From: an uncultured Pelagibacteraceae bacterium
GTDB lineage: Bacteria > Pseudomonadota > Alphaproteobacteria > Pelagibacterales > Pelagibacteraceae
Direction: 5' to 3'
Assembly (NCBI GenBank): GCA_902524545.1
Contig: CABZDW010000011.1
Location: 1 to 43,814 of the forward strand
DNA length: 43,814 bases
Shown here in pieces: positions 33,684 to 41,017 of this stretch. Within the stretch, counting starts at the first letter, position 1, and every line of letters starts with the position of its first letter. The notes beneath the pieces were generated by a model. The model saw only the letters and a program-made list of their open reading frames with translations. It was not told the DNA's origin and ran no database searches. The position numbers and the translations under genes are program-made.

Positions 33684-34532
33684 TTAATCTCTTGTAGCAA
33701 TATAAACACCTAAAGAAGTTATCAAAAAACCTATAATATCTAAATTAGTTAAATTTTCATTTAAAAAAAACCAAGCCATAAGAGCAGCTGTTGTCGGTAT
33801 TAAAAAAAATATTGAAACAGTCTTACTTGCAGAATTTTTCTTGATTAGAAACATTAAAATTGTGAAAGCACCGAAAGATACAAGAAAAATTTGGTGACCC
33901 ATCGCAAGAAAAAACGTTTTTGTGAAGGATATGTACGGTTGGGCAAAAAATACAACTACAAAAACATGAAAAAAAAATCCTCCCACAGCTTGATAAAAAT
34001 TACTAACTGACAAAGGTAAATTATTACTTAATTTTTTCTGCCAAATTGTTGAAGCCGTTATTGAAATTAACGCTATTATTGTGGCAATCAATCCCAGTAG
34101 TGGAATTTTAGATCCTAAATCTAACCCTAAAACAATTGCAGCTCCTAAAAATCCAAGCAAAACCCCAATCCATTGTTTAAAAGTTACCTTTTCATTCAAT
34201 ATTGGACCACTAAGAATATTTGTTAAGATTGGTTGAAGGGTTACAATTAACGCCGCGAGACCTGTGGGCATACCAATAGAAATTGAAAAAAAAACTCCTC
34301 CTAAATATACCCCATGAAAAAGAACACCACTTAGGACTGATTCAATTAAGTTTCTTCTTTTTATTATAATGGAATAATTAAAATAAATTGAGAACAACAA
34401 AAATCCAACTGCTACAAAAAAAAAACGAAAAGCTAATGCAGCAAATGGATCGCTATTATCAATTATTGGCTTAGTTGTTATAAATGCAGATGACCAAAGC
34501 AAAATAAAAATAAAAGGGAAAATTTTGATCAT
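33684..34532 (-). CDS. EamA-family (drug/metabolite) transporter
   Basis: This is a ten-helix transporter of the drug/metabolite superfamily with two EamA repeats. Recognisable parts are LLWSSAFITTKPIID at the N-terminus, ALAFRFFF, ALIVTLQPILTNILSG with KVTFKQWIGVLLGFLGAAIV ending the first repeat, and a second copy ending in LGVYIATRD. The open frame extends to a GTG at 34568, but the ATG at 34532 puts the first helix right after the start (MIKIFPFIFILLW), as is usual, giving 282 residues. The substrate cannot be told. It diverges from an unknown membrane protein gene. Confidence 0.88.
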   Translation of the reverse strand: MIKIFPFIFILLWSSAFITTKPIIDNSDPFAALAFRFFFVAVGFLLFSIYFNYSIIIKRRNLIESVLSGVLFHGVYLGGVFFSISIGMPTGLAALIVTLQPILTNILSGPILNEKVTFKQWIGVLLGFLGAAIVLGLDLGSKIPLLGLIATIIALISITASTIWQKKLSNNLPLSVSNFYQAVGGFFFHVFVVVFFAQPYISFTKTFFLAMGHQIFLVSFGAFTILMFLIKKNSASKTVSIFFLIPTTAALMAWFFLNENLTNLDIIGFLITSLGVYIATRD

Positions 34533-34541
34533 GTTTAAAAA

Positions 34542-35045
34542 ATGATGCAAAATATGATGAATTTGCACAATAATCTATTAATATTAAAGCTTATTTTGGA
34601 CAATTTATTAATTGTAGCTTTTGACCAAATCAAATATCCTTTCTTTGTGATTTTAAAATTATCAAAACTTGGTTTATTTTTTACGTGTTTTCTATTTTTG
34701 ACGGGTTTCGTACCTTTACAGGCTGTGTTGGGACCTACAATCACGGCAGCCACATCAGGGAATTTGGTTAAAGCTACTGCTCAATTAGCATTCGATAGTG
34801 AATTTAAAAAAAAAACGGGTAAAAGTTCTCTTGTCTACATTACAAATGAGGTGTCTAAAAATAATGAACAAAAGCGTATTAACGATGAATTTAGTGATTT
34901 AATCGAAAGAAGAGTAAAAATAGTTCACCAAAAATTAGTCGACCAGAATAACGAAACAAAAATAATTAAAGATTTTAAACTAATAGTTGAAAAAAGAGTT
35001 AAACTAACTCATAAAAAGCTAACACAACAAAAATTTAATCAGTAA
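34542..35045 (+). CDS. Unknown membrane-anchored protein with a duplicated C-terminal segment
   Basis: I recognise no named family, though GPTITAATSGNLVKATAQLAFDSEFKKKTGKS feels like a block conserved among SAR11 hypotheticals. A membrane segment (about residues 42-63) is followed by this block and then a charged helical tail. The tail contains a 16-residue motif twice, at 117-132 and 145-160 (FSDLIERRVKIVHQKL and FKLIVEKRVKLTHKKL), 28 residues apart. The ATG at 34542 gives 167 residues, but the first 35 look non-coding, and GTG at 34647 is an attractive alternative start placing the helix at the N-terminus. It overlaps the convergent unknown gene by 11 bases. Confidence 0.6.
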   Translation: MMQNMMNLHNNLLILKLILDNLLIVAFDQIKYPFFVILKLSKLGLFFTCFLFLTGFVPLQAVLGPTITAATSGNLVKATAQLAFDSEFKKKTGKSSLVYITNEVSKNNEQKRINDEFSDLIERRVKIVHQKLVDQNNETKIIKDFKLIVEKRVKLTHKKLTQQKFNQ

Positions 35046-35451
35046 GATTTAAAAGAATTAATTTTTTTTGGCTCGTTTCTTTACACCATAATTCGTAACT
35101 TTCACACATTCTCCATAAGTGATCGAACGCGCGTTTAGAAATTTCTAAAGGAAAATGACTTTTAGTGTAATAAAGTTCAGGGTATTGGATTAATTGTTTA
35201 ATCATCATTTCTCGTTGTATTTTTAATAATCTCATAGTTTCTTCAGGAATATTTTCTTTTTTTTTCTTTAATTTTTCAAACCAATTATCATGAAATTTAC
35301 CACTACTCACTTCTTTGTAAGTTTCTGATCCAATAAAGCTATCTATCGCATCTACATTAGAAAAACCGTTATTTTTTTTTTTTATTTTTGAAACTTCTAA
35401 ATATATCTTTTCAGCCACATATAAAATATATGGTTTATCAATGGACTTCAT
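35035..35451 (-). CDS. Unknown 138-residue soluble protein
   Basis: No family is recognised. The protein is basic and mostly helical, with no signal peptide or membrane segment. It starts MKSIDKPYILYVAEKIYLEV, has a lysine-rich middle (WFEKLKKKKENIPEE) and a conserved-looking aromatic stretch SHFPLEISKRAFDHLWRMCESYELWC near residues 103-128. Its ATG overlaps the stop of the racemase-family gene by one base, so translation is probably coupled and the two may share a process. The long frame, normal coding look and coupling support a real gene. Confidence 0.62.
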   Translation of the reverse strand: MKSIDKPYILYVAEKIYLEVSKIKKKNNGFSNVDAIDSFIGSETYKEVSSGKFHDNWFEKLKKKKENIPEETMRLLKIQREMMIKQLIQYPELYYTKSHFPLEISKRAFDHLWRMCESYELWCKETSQKKLILLNLTD

Positions 35452-36197
35452 TACTTACGATATTTTTTCATTGCAGCATTTGCTAATATCAAATTTGGAT
35501 CTAAAAAAATTTTTGAAGTTTTTACTTTTTTAAATGATTTAAATGCGAATATAGCTATTGGTAATTCAGTACAACCTAAAATTATTTTTTTACATTTTTT
35601 TTTTATCAAATAGTTTATGGCAGGTTTTATAATTTTACTAGCAGCTTTTACATTTCCCATTTTGACAAATTTAATTGCTTTATTAACAGATTTTTTTTGT
35701 AAGGTTATATTAGGAAAAATAAGATTATAATTTTTATCAAAAAATTTATTATAAACACCTGTATTTAAAGTACCCTCTGTTGCCAACAATCCAATTGATG
35801 AATTTTTTTTACATTTTTTTTTTGTATGAATGAATACCTCTTTTGGCATATTGATAATTGGTAAATTTACTCTTTTTCTTAAATCATCATACCAATAGTG
35901 TGCCGTATTGCACGGAATAACAATGAACTTGCATTTACTTTTTTTAAGTATACCACATCCATTCAATAAACTTTTTAATACCGATGAATATTTTTTTTCA
36001 ATTTTTTTATTTTTTTTTCGATTAGATAAATTCTTTGTTTGAACACCTATCGACTCTGGTCTTCCAGGAATGTTTGATTTATTGAAAAGAAGAAACAAAG
36101 GATATTCTTGATCAATTTTTCCTCTATAAAGAATTGCAAGCTTATTACAAAAATCTAGGCCAGCTTGTGTGCCCATGCCACCTAAAATCCCAATCAT
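35451..36197 (-). CDS. Aspartate/glutamate racemase family protein
   Basis: This is a 248-residue protein of the aspartate racemase branch. MIGILGGMGTQAGLDF at the N-terminus is the aspartate-racemase signature, and the two catalytic cysteines are C96 in IPCNTAHYW and C209 in LGCTELP. Such enzymes make D-aspartate or racemise other amino acids without a cofactor. It is the second member of this superfamily in the window, but unlike the EutA-like protein at 996 it has the GGMG start. The remainder is unusually lysine-rich. Amino-acid specificity is not certain. It is coupled to a 138-residue unknown gene. Confidence 0.82.
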   Translation of the reverse strand: MIGILGGMGTQAGLDFCNKLAILYRGKIDQEYPLFLLFNKSNIPGRPESIGVQTKNLSNRKKNKKIEKKYSSVLKSLLNGCGILKKSKCKFIVIPCNTAHYWYDDLRKRVNLPIINMPKEVFIHTKKKCKKNSSIGLLATEGTLNTGVYNKFFDKNYNLIFPNITLQKKSVNKAIKFVKMGNVKAASKIIKPAINYLIKKKCKKIILGCTELPIAIFAFKSFKKVKTSKIFLDPNLILANAAMKKYRK

Positions 36198-36297
36198 TTT
36201 AATTTTATTATATCGATTTAAAATTTTTATATTGGCTACAAATATACAAATATAATCAAACTGTAAATCTTATAGCCAATAATCTATATAATGAAAA

Positions 36298-36504
36298 TTA
36301 TGCAGTTTTTAAGTTAACTGCTGAAGGACCTTTGGGACCATCTTCAACATCGAAAGTCAAAGCTTGACCCTCATCTAAACCGTTCATACCAGCATCTCTT
36401 ACAGCTGAAACATGTACAAACACATCTTTTTCTTTATCTTCTCTTTCAATAAAACCAAATCCTTTGGTTGGATTGAACCATTTAACTTTTCCTTGTAGAC
36501 TCAT
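36298..36504 (-). CDS. cspA: Cold-shock protein (CspA family)
   Basis: This is a 68-residue single cold-shock domain. The RNA-binding motifs [10 protein letters not shown] (RNP1) and VFVHVSAV (RNP2) are intact, and it begins [13 protein letters not shown] as usual. It acts as an RNA chaperone and transcription antiterminator. The gene is solitary, with about 100-115 bases on both sides; the upstream side contains a 9-base inverted repeat at 36535-36556 that could structure its leader RNA. In many bacteria such leaders control the response to temperature. Confidence 0.96.
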   Translation of the reverse strand: MSLQGKVKWFNPTKGFGFIEREDKEKDVFVHVSAVRDAGMNGLDEGQALTFDVEDGPKGPSAVNLKTA

Positions 36505-36534
36505 ATTTTTCTTCTTATTTTATTGTTATTAATT

Positions 36535-36556
36535 TATTACTTATAATTAAGTAATA
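36535..36556 (-). promoter_or_regulatory. Inverted repeat in the cold-shock gene leader
   Basis: TATTACTTA (36535-36543) and TAAGTAATA (36548-36556) are perfect inverted copies around a four-base loop, centred about 41 bases upstream of the csp ATG. It could be a leader hairpin or a dimeric-protein operator. A TTGACA at 36586-36591 (minus strand) lies upstream, but no -10 is correctly spaced. With only one G-C pair, chance occurrence in this AT-rich DNA is realistic. Confidence 0.3.
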
Positions 36557-36620
36557 CCGACTTTCTTTATAATTTAATCAGTTTTGTCAACAAAATAGAT
36601 TGTTAAGGCATAATTTAATT

Positions 36621-37088
36621 TTAAGTGTTGTTTATTAACTTTGATAAATAAATCGAATTTTTATCCTCTTTATAGTGAGCAAATGGTTTACATGGCTTAA
36701 ATCCGCATAAATCAAATAATCTTCGTGCTGGTCTAAAGAATTTTCCAGCTCCAGTTTCTATACTAATTCGTTTAATACTTAATTTCTTAGCTTCATCAAA
36801 CAAATGATTTATTAGTTTAATTCCATTTCCTTTATTCCTGAATTCATCATGTAATCTTATCGATTTAAATTCACCATGATCCTTTTCTAAAATTTTAAGT
36901 GCGCCACAACCTATTAATTTACCATCATCCCATAAACTCCAAAACTTGATAGATGGCACTTTTAAACCTTCGATATCTAAAACATGTGCACTTCCCTCTG
37001 GGGAAGCTGCTCTTAGTTCTATAAAATGTTTTTTTAAAAGTACGTTAACTTCTGAATTTTCAAAATTTCCCTCAATAGTTTTAAACAT
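36621..37088 (-). CDS. GNAT-family N-acetyltransferase
   Basis: This is a 155-residue GCN5-type acetyltransferase. The acetyl-CoA-binding motif A appears as IRLHDEFRNKGNGIKLINHLFDEA (about residues 79-100), in which RNKGNGIKL is the variant of R/Q-x-x-G-x-G/A, and ISIETGAGKFFRPARRLFDLCGFKPC is motif B. The arrangement is that of YafP/ElaA-like GNATs; the acceptor cannot be predicted. Its ATG overlaps the purK stop by one base (TAATG), so it is translated with the purE-purK message. Confidence 0.85.
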   Translation of the reverse strand: MFKTIEGNFENSEVNVLLKKHFIELRAASPEGSAHVLDIEGLKVPSIKFWSLWDDGKLIGCGALKILEKDHGEFKSIRLHDEFRNKGNGIKLINHLFDEAKKLSIKRISIETGAGKFFRPARRLFDLCGFKPCKPFAHYKEDKNSIYLSKLINNT

Positions 37089-38134
37089 TACAAAATTCTT
37101 GTTAAATGACCCATTTTTCTTTTATCTTTGATTTCTTTTTTAAGATAATCAAAAAAAAATTCATTATCGTTTAAGTCTATATTTTGTCTATACGGTGTAA
37201 TTTGATTACCTATAAGGTTTATCATTTCTGCATTATGTAATTTTTTTAAGGGAATTTGTTCTAAAGAACAAATAGCTCTTACATGATTTTCAAACTGACT
37301 AATATTAAAAGCATTAATAGTTAGATGTCCGGAATTATGAACTCTGGGAGCAATTTCATTTACATAAAGATTATCATTTCTATCAATAAAAAATTCTACA
37401 CAAAGTGTGCCAATATATTTTAATTCTTCAGCAATTTGTTTACTCCATTCTTTAGATTGTTCTATAAGTTTATCACTTATATCAGCAGGAATTTTAGATT
37501 TTTTTAAAATTTGATTTTCATGGATATTTTCTATTGCTTCATAAATTTCATATCTATTGTTAGCAAATCTTGTAATTATTACAGAGATTTCTTTTTTTAA
37601 CTTAACTAATTTTTCAAGAATATATTCTTTAGAAAAATCTATATTTAATTTATTCAACTCGTCTAATGATTTAATAGGGTACTGACCTTTTCCATCATAA
37701 CCCATAGTTGTTGTCTTTAAAATTCCTGGTAAAAAATCATTAAGTGAGTCTAAATCTGACTTTTTTTCTATACTAACATATCTTGTAGTTCTAATGTTTA
37801 ATTTATTAACAAAATCTTTTTCAGCTAATCTATGCTGTATCAATCTGTTTATTGAAGGTTTTGGATTTACAGTTTTTGATTTGTTAATTTCATTTAAAGT
37901 TTCATAGGGAATGTTTTCAAACTCATAGGTAATTACGTCTACTCTCTTAGCAAATTCGTAAATGTTATTTTTATCCTTGTAGTCACCAAATAAAAATTCG
38001 TCACAAAAATTTTGTGCAGGCGAGTCTTGATCATCAGAGTAAATAATAGTTTTAATATTTAACTTTTTAGCAGCAACAGATAACATGCTGCCTAATTGTC
38101 CACCACCAAGAATTCCTAATCTAATTTCAGACAT
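37088..38134 (-). CDS. purK: N5-carboxyaminoimidazole ribonucleotide synthase
   Basis: PurK carboxylates aminoimidazole ribonucleotide with ATP and bicarbonate in purine synthesis. It is an ATP-grasp enzyme: RLGILGGGQLGSMLSVAA at the N-terminus, GYDGKGQYPI in the middle, and NEIAPRVHNSGHLTINA as the metal/ATP region, followed by FENHVRAI. The frame is open further back to 38206 inside purE, but the ATG at 38134 (MSEIRLGILGGG) gives the standard start and 348 residues, four bases after the purE stop. The three genes purE, purK and the acetyltransferase form one operon. Confidence 0.95.
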   Translation of the reverse strand: MSEIRLGILGGGQLGSMLSVAAKKLNIKTIIYSDDQDSPAQNFCDEFLFGDYKDKNNIYEFAKRVDVITYEFENIPYETLNEINKSKTVNPKPSINRLIQHRLAEKDFVNKLNIRTTRYVSIEKKSDLDSLNDFLPGILKTTTMGYDGKGQYPIKSLDELNKLNIDFSKEYILEKLVKLKKEISVIITRFANNRYEIYEAIENIHENQILKKSKIPADISDKLIEQSKEWSKQIAEELKYIGTLCVEFFIDRNDNLYVNEIAPRVHNSGHLTINAFNISQFENHVRAICSLEQIPLKKLHNAEMINLIGNQITPYRQNIDLNDNEFFFDYLKKEIKDKRKMGHLTRIL

Positions 38135-38138
38135 CGAA

Positions 38139-38630
38139 TTATTTTGGATTTTTTTTAACAGACTTTGTTTGAGAAGTTCTCCAACTTTTAAGTTTAGATT
38201 TAACAATAGGATTATTATTAGATATTATTGATGCTGCAAGTATAGCTGCATTTATTGCTCCATCTTCTCCTATCGCTAAAGTCCCCACAGGAATTCCCTT
38301 AGGCATTTGTGCAATAGATAATAAACTATCCAAACCCCTAAGTTTTTTACTTTCTATAGGTACACCTAAAACTGGTATTTGGGTTAGAGCTGCAATCATC
38401 CCAGGCAAATGTGCAGAACCACCAGCACCCGCAATAATCACTCCAATATTATTTTTCTCAACTTCAGATGCATATTTAAACATTCTCATTGGTGTTCTGT
38501 GTGCTGAAATTATCTTCATTTCCATCGGTACTTTGAGTTTTTTTAAAATTTCTTTTGTTAGTTTCATTGTTTTAAAGTCAGATTGACTCCCCATTAAAAT
38601 TGAAACTTTTAGATTTTTTTTTTTATTCAT
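38139..38630 (-). CDS. purE: N5-carboxyaminoimidazole ribonucleotide mutase
   Basis: PurE class I moves the carboxylate made by PurK to give CAIR. The 163-residue protein has the classic blocks ILMGSQSDFKTM, ISAHRTPMRMFKYA (catalytic histidine), IAGAGGSAHLPGMIAALT and PVLGVPI, followed by SIAQMPKGIPVGTLAIG. It begins the minus-strand purE-purK-GNAT operon, and the 170 bases upstream, shared with the divergent zinc-ribbon gene, probably hold its promoter. Confidence 0.96.
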   Translation of the reverse strand: MNKKKNLKVSILMGSQSDFKTMKLTKEILKKLKVPMEMKIISAHRTPMRMFKYASEVEKNNIGVIIAGAGGSAHLPGMIAALTQIPVLGVPIESKKLRGLDSLLSIAQMPKGIPVGTLAIGEDGAINAAILAASIISNNNPIVKSKLKSWRTSQTKSVKKNPK

Positions 38631-38803
38631 GAATTAATTTATTCAAACTTTATTTCAAAAAATTGTTTAAATTTCAATAAATATATAGAATTTGAAATAT
38701 ATATTGATATGTTTTTATAATCTAAATTCATTAAACTTAATGTTGATAATTTACTACTTGAAAAAATTAAAAAAATTTACAACTGGAGTATCTCAAATTA
38801 ACA

Positions 38804-38974
38804 ATGAATGAAGAAGATAAAGTTAAAAATCAGTATAATACAAATATTGACGAGTTAAATGATGTTTGTGATGAATGTAAAAAAACTGATGAAAGTGTTA
38901 CTCAAAATTTGATTTTGACAGGATTTAAAATTTGTAAATCATGTAGAGTTTCTAAAACAATCTTTCCAATTTAA
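38804..38974 (+). CDS. Small zinc-ribbon-like protein, 56 residues
   Basis: This small gene is easily missed. ATG 38804 opens 56 codons ending at TAA 38974. The product has two CxxC pairs, C22/C25 in VCDECKK and C44/C47 in KICKSCR, 18 residues apart, a likely single zinc site, with an acidic N-terminal tail. Its stop shares TTAA (38971-38974) with the convergent Yip1-family gene, exactly as in three other convergent pairs of this window, which argues that the frame is real. I know no function; small zinc ribbons often bind nucleic acid or partner proteins. No signal or membrane segment. Confidence 0.7.
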   Translation: MNEEDKVKNQYNTNIDELNDVCDECKKTDESVTQNLILTGFKICKSCRVSKTIFPI

Positions 38975-39513
38975 ATATTATTTATAGGTAAAGTATTCAT
39001 TCTACTCATAACAAAAGATATTGACAAGAAAGCAATAATTAAAAAAGATAAAAATATTATTCCAAAAGATTTTAAGTTAGAACTTAAATTTAAAATTTGT
39101 TTTGTTGCAATTATTAAACTTGCAAAAATCCAAAACTGAGTGAGGAAAATGATTGGTATCATTAATTCAGGAGTTAATGCAAAAAATCTTATTAAGCCTG
39201 GAGCATGGGCAAAACCAACTGCTACTAAAACTTTTTTAAAAGGTACTTTTGTTTGTTTATCTGGAAATAATTTTACACCAATCACATAGATAAAGATTGC
39301 CCAAATGAACCAAGTTAAAATTGCTGTGAGACCAGACATTCCTATCGATGTCTTTACTACTGTGTTAGCAGCAACTGCTCCTGCTACACCATCCAGTATC
39401 ATTATTAAACCTGCAAAATATATTGCTGCTTCACCAAAATTTTTGTTATCGCTATAAAGAGATTTATCTAGTTTTATAGATTTAAAAATTATATTTAAAA
39501 ATTCAGCAAACAT
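38971..39513 (-). CDS. Yip1-family multi-pass membrane protein
   Basis: This is a 180-residue inner-membrane protein with about five hydrophobic segments (near 30-50, 58-80, 98-112, 115-135 and 150-168). VLVAVGFAHAPGLIRFFA is the motif I associate with Yip1-domain proteins of bacteria, whose function is unknown. The start ATG at 39513 directly follows the stop of a 34-codon membrane-peptide gene, so the two are probably translated together. It may fit membrane organisation, but nothing specific can be said. Confidence 0.78.
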   Translation of the reverse strand: MFAEFLNIIFKSIKLDKSLYSDNKNFGEAAIYFAGLIMILDGVAGAVAANTVVKTSIGMSGLTAILTWFIWAIFIYVIGVKLFPDKQTKVPFKKVLVAVGFAHAPGLIRFFALTPELMIPIIFLTQFWIFASLIIATKQILNLSSNLKSFGIIFLSFLIIAFLSISFVMSRMNTLPINNI

Positions 39514-39618
39514 TTACTTTCTAATATTTTTTTGGTTTTTGTATGATACAACTAATGGAAATAGTAATAATGCAATAGCAATAATAATGCAAACTGCAAT
39601 AATGAAACTTTTTGTCAT
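39514..39618 (-). CDS. Small single-pass membrane peptide, 34 residues
   Basis: A frame from ATG 39618 to TAA 39514 encodes 34 residues: MTKSF, a hydrophobic run IIAVCIIIAIALLLFPLVVS, and a basic tail YKNQKNIRK. The stop is immediately followed by the ATG of the Yip1-family gene with no intervening base, the tight arrangement seen for real neighbours in this window. This is a plausible small membrane subunit or accessory peptide. Orientation signals are mixed because the tail is strongly basic, which suggests the C-terminus stays in the cytoplasm. Confidence 0.6.
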   Translation of the reverse strand: MTKSFIIAVCIIIAIALLLFPLVVSYKNQKNIRK

Positions 39619-39658
39619 TTATTGTTTTAAGTTAAGTAATAACTCAACTAAAAAATAA

Positions 39659-41017
39659 TTAACTCGATACCACTTCTCTTGTATTAGCGTTGTAAGACTC
39701 CTTAAATGGAATATCAACTATAACAGCATCCACAGGCGTACCTGGAGTTTTTGAATATTTATTTGGTAGATGAACTTTAAATTTCTTTCCAACCTTACCC
39801 TTTGGAAAACCGTTAGCGTTCAATGTTCCATCAAAAGGGACATAACCCATAGCTATATTCGTTTTTTTTTCCGGATGATACCAAGGTGAAGTTATAAAAC
39901 CTACTGGATCACCACCATCTGCATTAGATATCAACCAAAAATCTGGAGCATAATCATCAATAGGTTTACCTCCTAATTCAAGACCAACTAATTGTAACTT
40001 ATAGGGTTTTTTTCCAGCTTTAATTTCAGCACCCATTTTCTCTAGTGCTTTTTTTCCAACGTATTCAGAAGTTTTTTTCCACTCACCTTTCCCTGACAAA
40101 GAAACCTGATAACCTAAATTGCACTGGAAGGGGTTATTTTGTTGATCCATATCTTGACCCCAAGAAAGAATTCCAGCTTGAATTCTTCTATGGTGAGCAG
40201 GAGCAATAACCATAAGTTGGTGTTTCTTTCCAGCTTCAAGAACAGCATTCCACATTTCATCTGCATATAAAGTTGCGTTTCTTAAATATATTTCATAGCC
40301 AGCTTCACCTGAAAAACCGGATTGAGAGATTACACAACTTCTTCCAGCAACTTTAACCTCGGCTAAACCATAGAATGGCATATTTTCTAAATCAACTTGA
40401 TCACCTAATAAATCTTTCATAAGTGCTTTTGATTTAGGTCCTTGAATTTGAACGGGACATGCATCAATTTCTTCTATAGTACAATCAAATCTATTGTCTG
40501 CATTAATACCCTGAAGATACATTCCTATATCAGAGTCTGATAGAGAAAACCAAAATTCATCTTTTGAAATCCTTAAAAGTATTGGATCATTTAAAACTCC
40601 TCCATAAGCATTACATAAAATCACATATCTTGCTCGCATAGGTGAAATCTTTGTTGCGTCTCTAGTTATAACATAATTAACTAATTTTTCTGCATCAGGA
40701 CCCTTTACTTGAATTTGTCTTTCTACTGCAACATTCCACATAGTTACATGATTTACAATTGCATCATACTCAACCATGGCACCACCATCTTCGGGCTTCA
40801 CATAGCCCCTTGGATGATAAATTCTATTATAAACAGTTGCTCTCCAACAACCTGCTTGCATCGATAGGTGCCAGTATGGTGACTTTCTTACTCTTGTTGA
40901 GATTAACATTTCAACTTTAGTAGGTCCACTTTGTCTTAAATTGAATGGTACTTTTCGATCTGATTGATCTACTGAAGTAACATGCTTTAATTTAGTGTAG
41001 TCAAATTCTTTAGACAT
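39659..41017 (-). CDS. DmdA-like folate-dependent demethylase/aminomethyltransferase
   Basis: This is a 452-residue member of the glycine-cleavage T-protein family that includes DMSP demethylase DmdA, which moves a methyl group from DMSP to THF. NHVTMWNVAVERQIQVKGPDAEKLV matches the DmdA/GcvT N-terminal region, followed by NDPILLRIS, FWFSLSDSDI, VQIQGPKSKALM, SQSGFSGEAGYEIYL and WGQDMDQQNNPFQCNLG. It is about 80 residues longer than the SAR11 DmdA I remember (369), with an extended N-terminus (MSKEFDYTKLKHVTSVDQS) and C-terminal insertions, so it may be a paralogue for another methylated substrate. It overlaps the MetF-like gene by eight bases, supporting methyl transfer to folate and re-oxidation. 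Confidence 0.78.
   Translation of the reverse strand: MSKEFDYTKLKHVTSVDQSDRKVPFNLRQSGPTKVEMLISTRVRKSPYWHLSMQAGCWRATVYNRIYHPRGYVKPEDGGAMVEYDAIVNHVTMWNVAVERQIQVKGPDAEKLVNYVITRDATKISPMRARYVILCNAYGGVLNDPILLRISKDEFWFSLSDSDIGMYLQGINADNRFDCTIEEIDACPVQIQGPKSKALMKDLLGDQVDLENMPFYGLAEVKVAGRSCVISQSGFSGEAGYEIYLRNATLYADEMWNAVLEAGKKHQLMVIAPAHHRRIQAGILSWGQDMDQQNNPFQCNLGYQVSLSGKGEWKKTSEYVGKKALEKMGAEIKAGKKPYKLQLVGLELGGKPIDDYAPDFWLISNADGGDPVGFITSPWYHPEKKTNIAMGYVPFDGTLNANGFPKGKVGKKFKVHLPNKYSKTPGTPVDAVIVDIPFKESYNANTREVVSS

Noticed and set aside
36231..36280. ATTGGCTA (36231-36238) and TAGCCAAT (36273-36280) as an inverted repeat downstream of the cold-shock gene, possible terminator.
   Set aside because: The loop is 34 bases and no U run follows, so it does not look like an intrinsic terminator.
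39627..39650. Imperfect hairpin between the DmdA-like gene and the small membrane-peptide gene.
   Set aside because: Almost entirely A-T pairs with a G-T wobble and no U run in the minus direction; indistinguishable from background.
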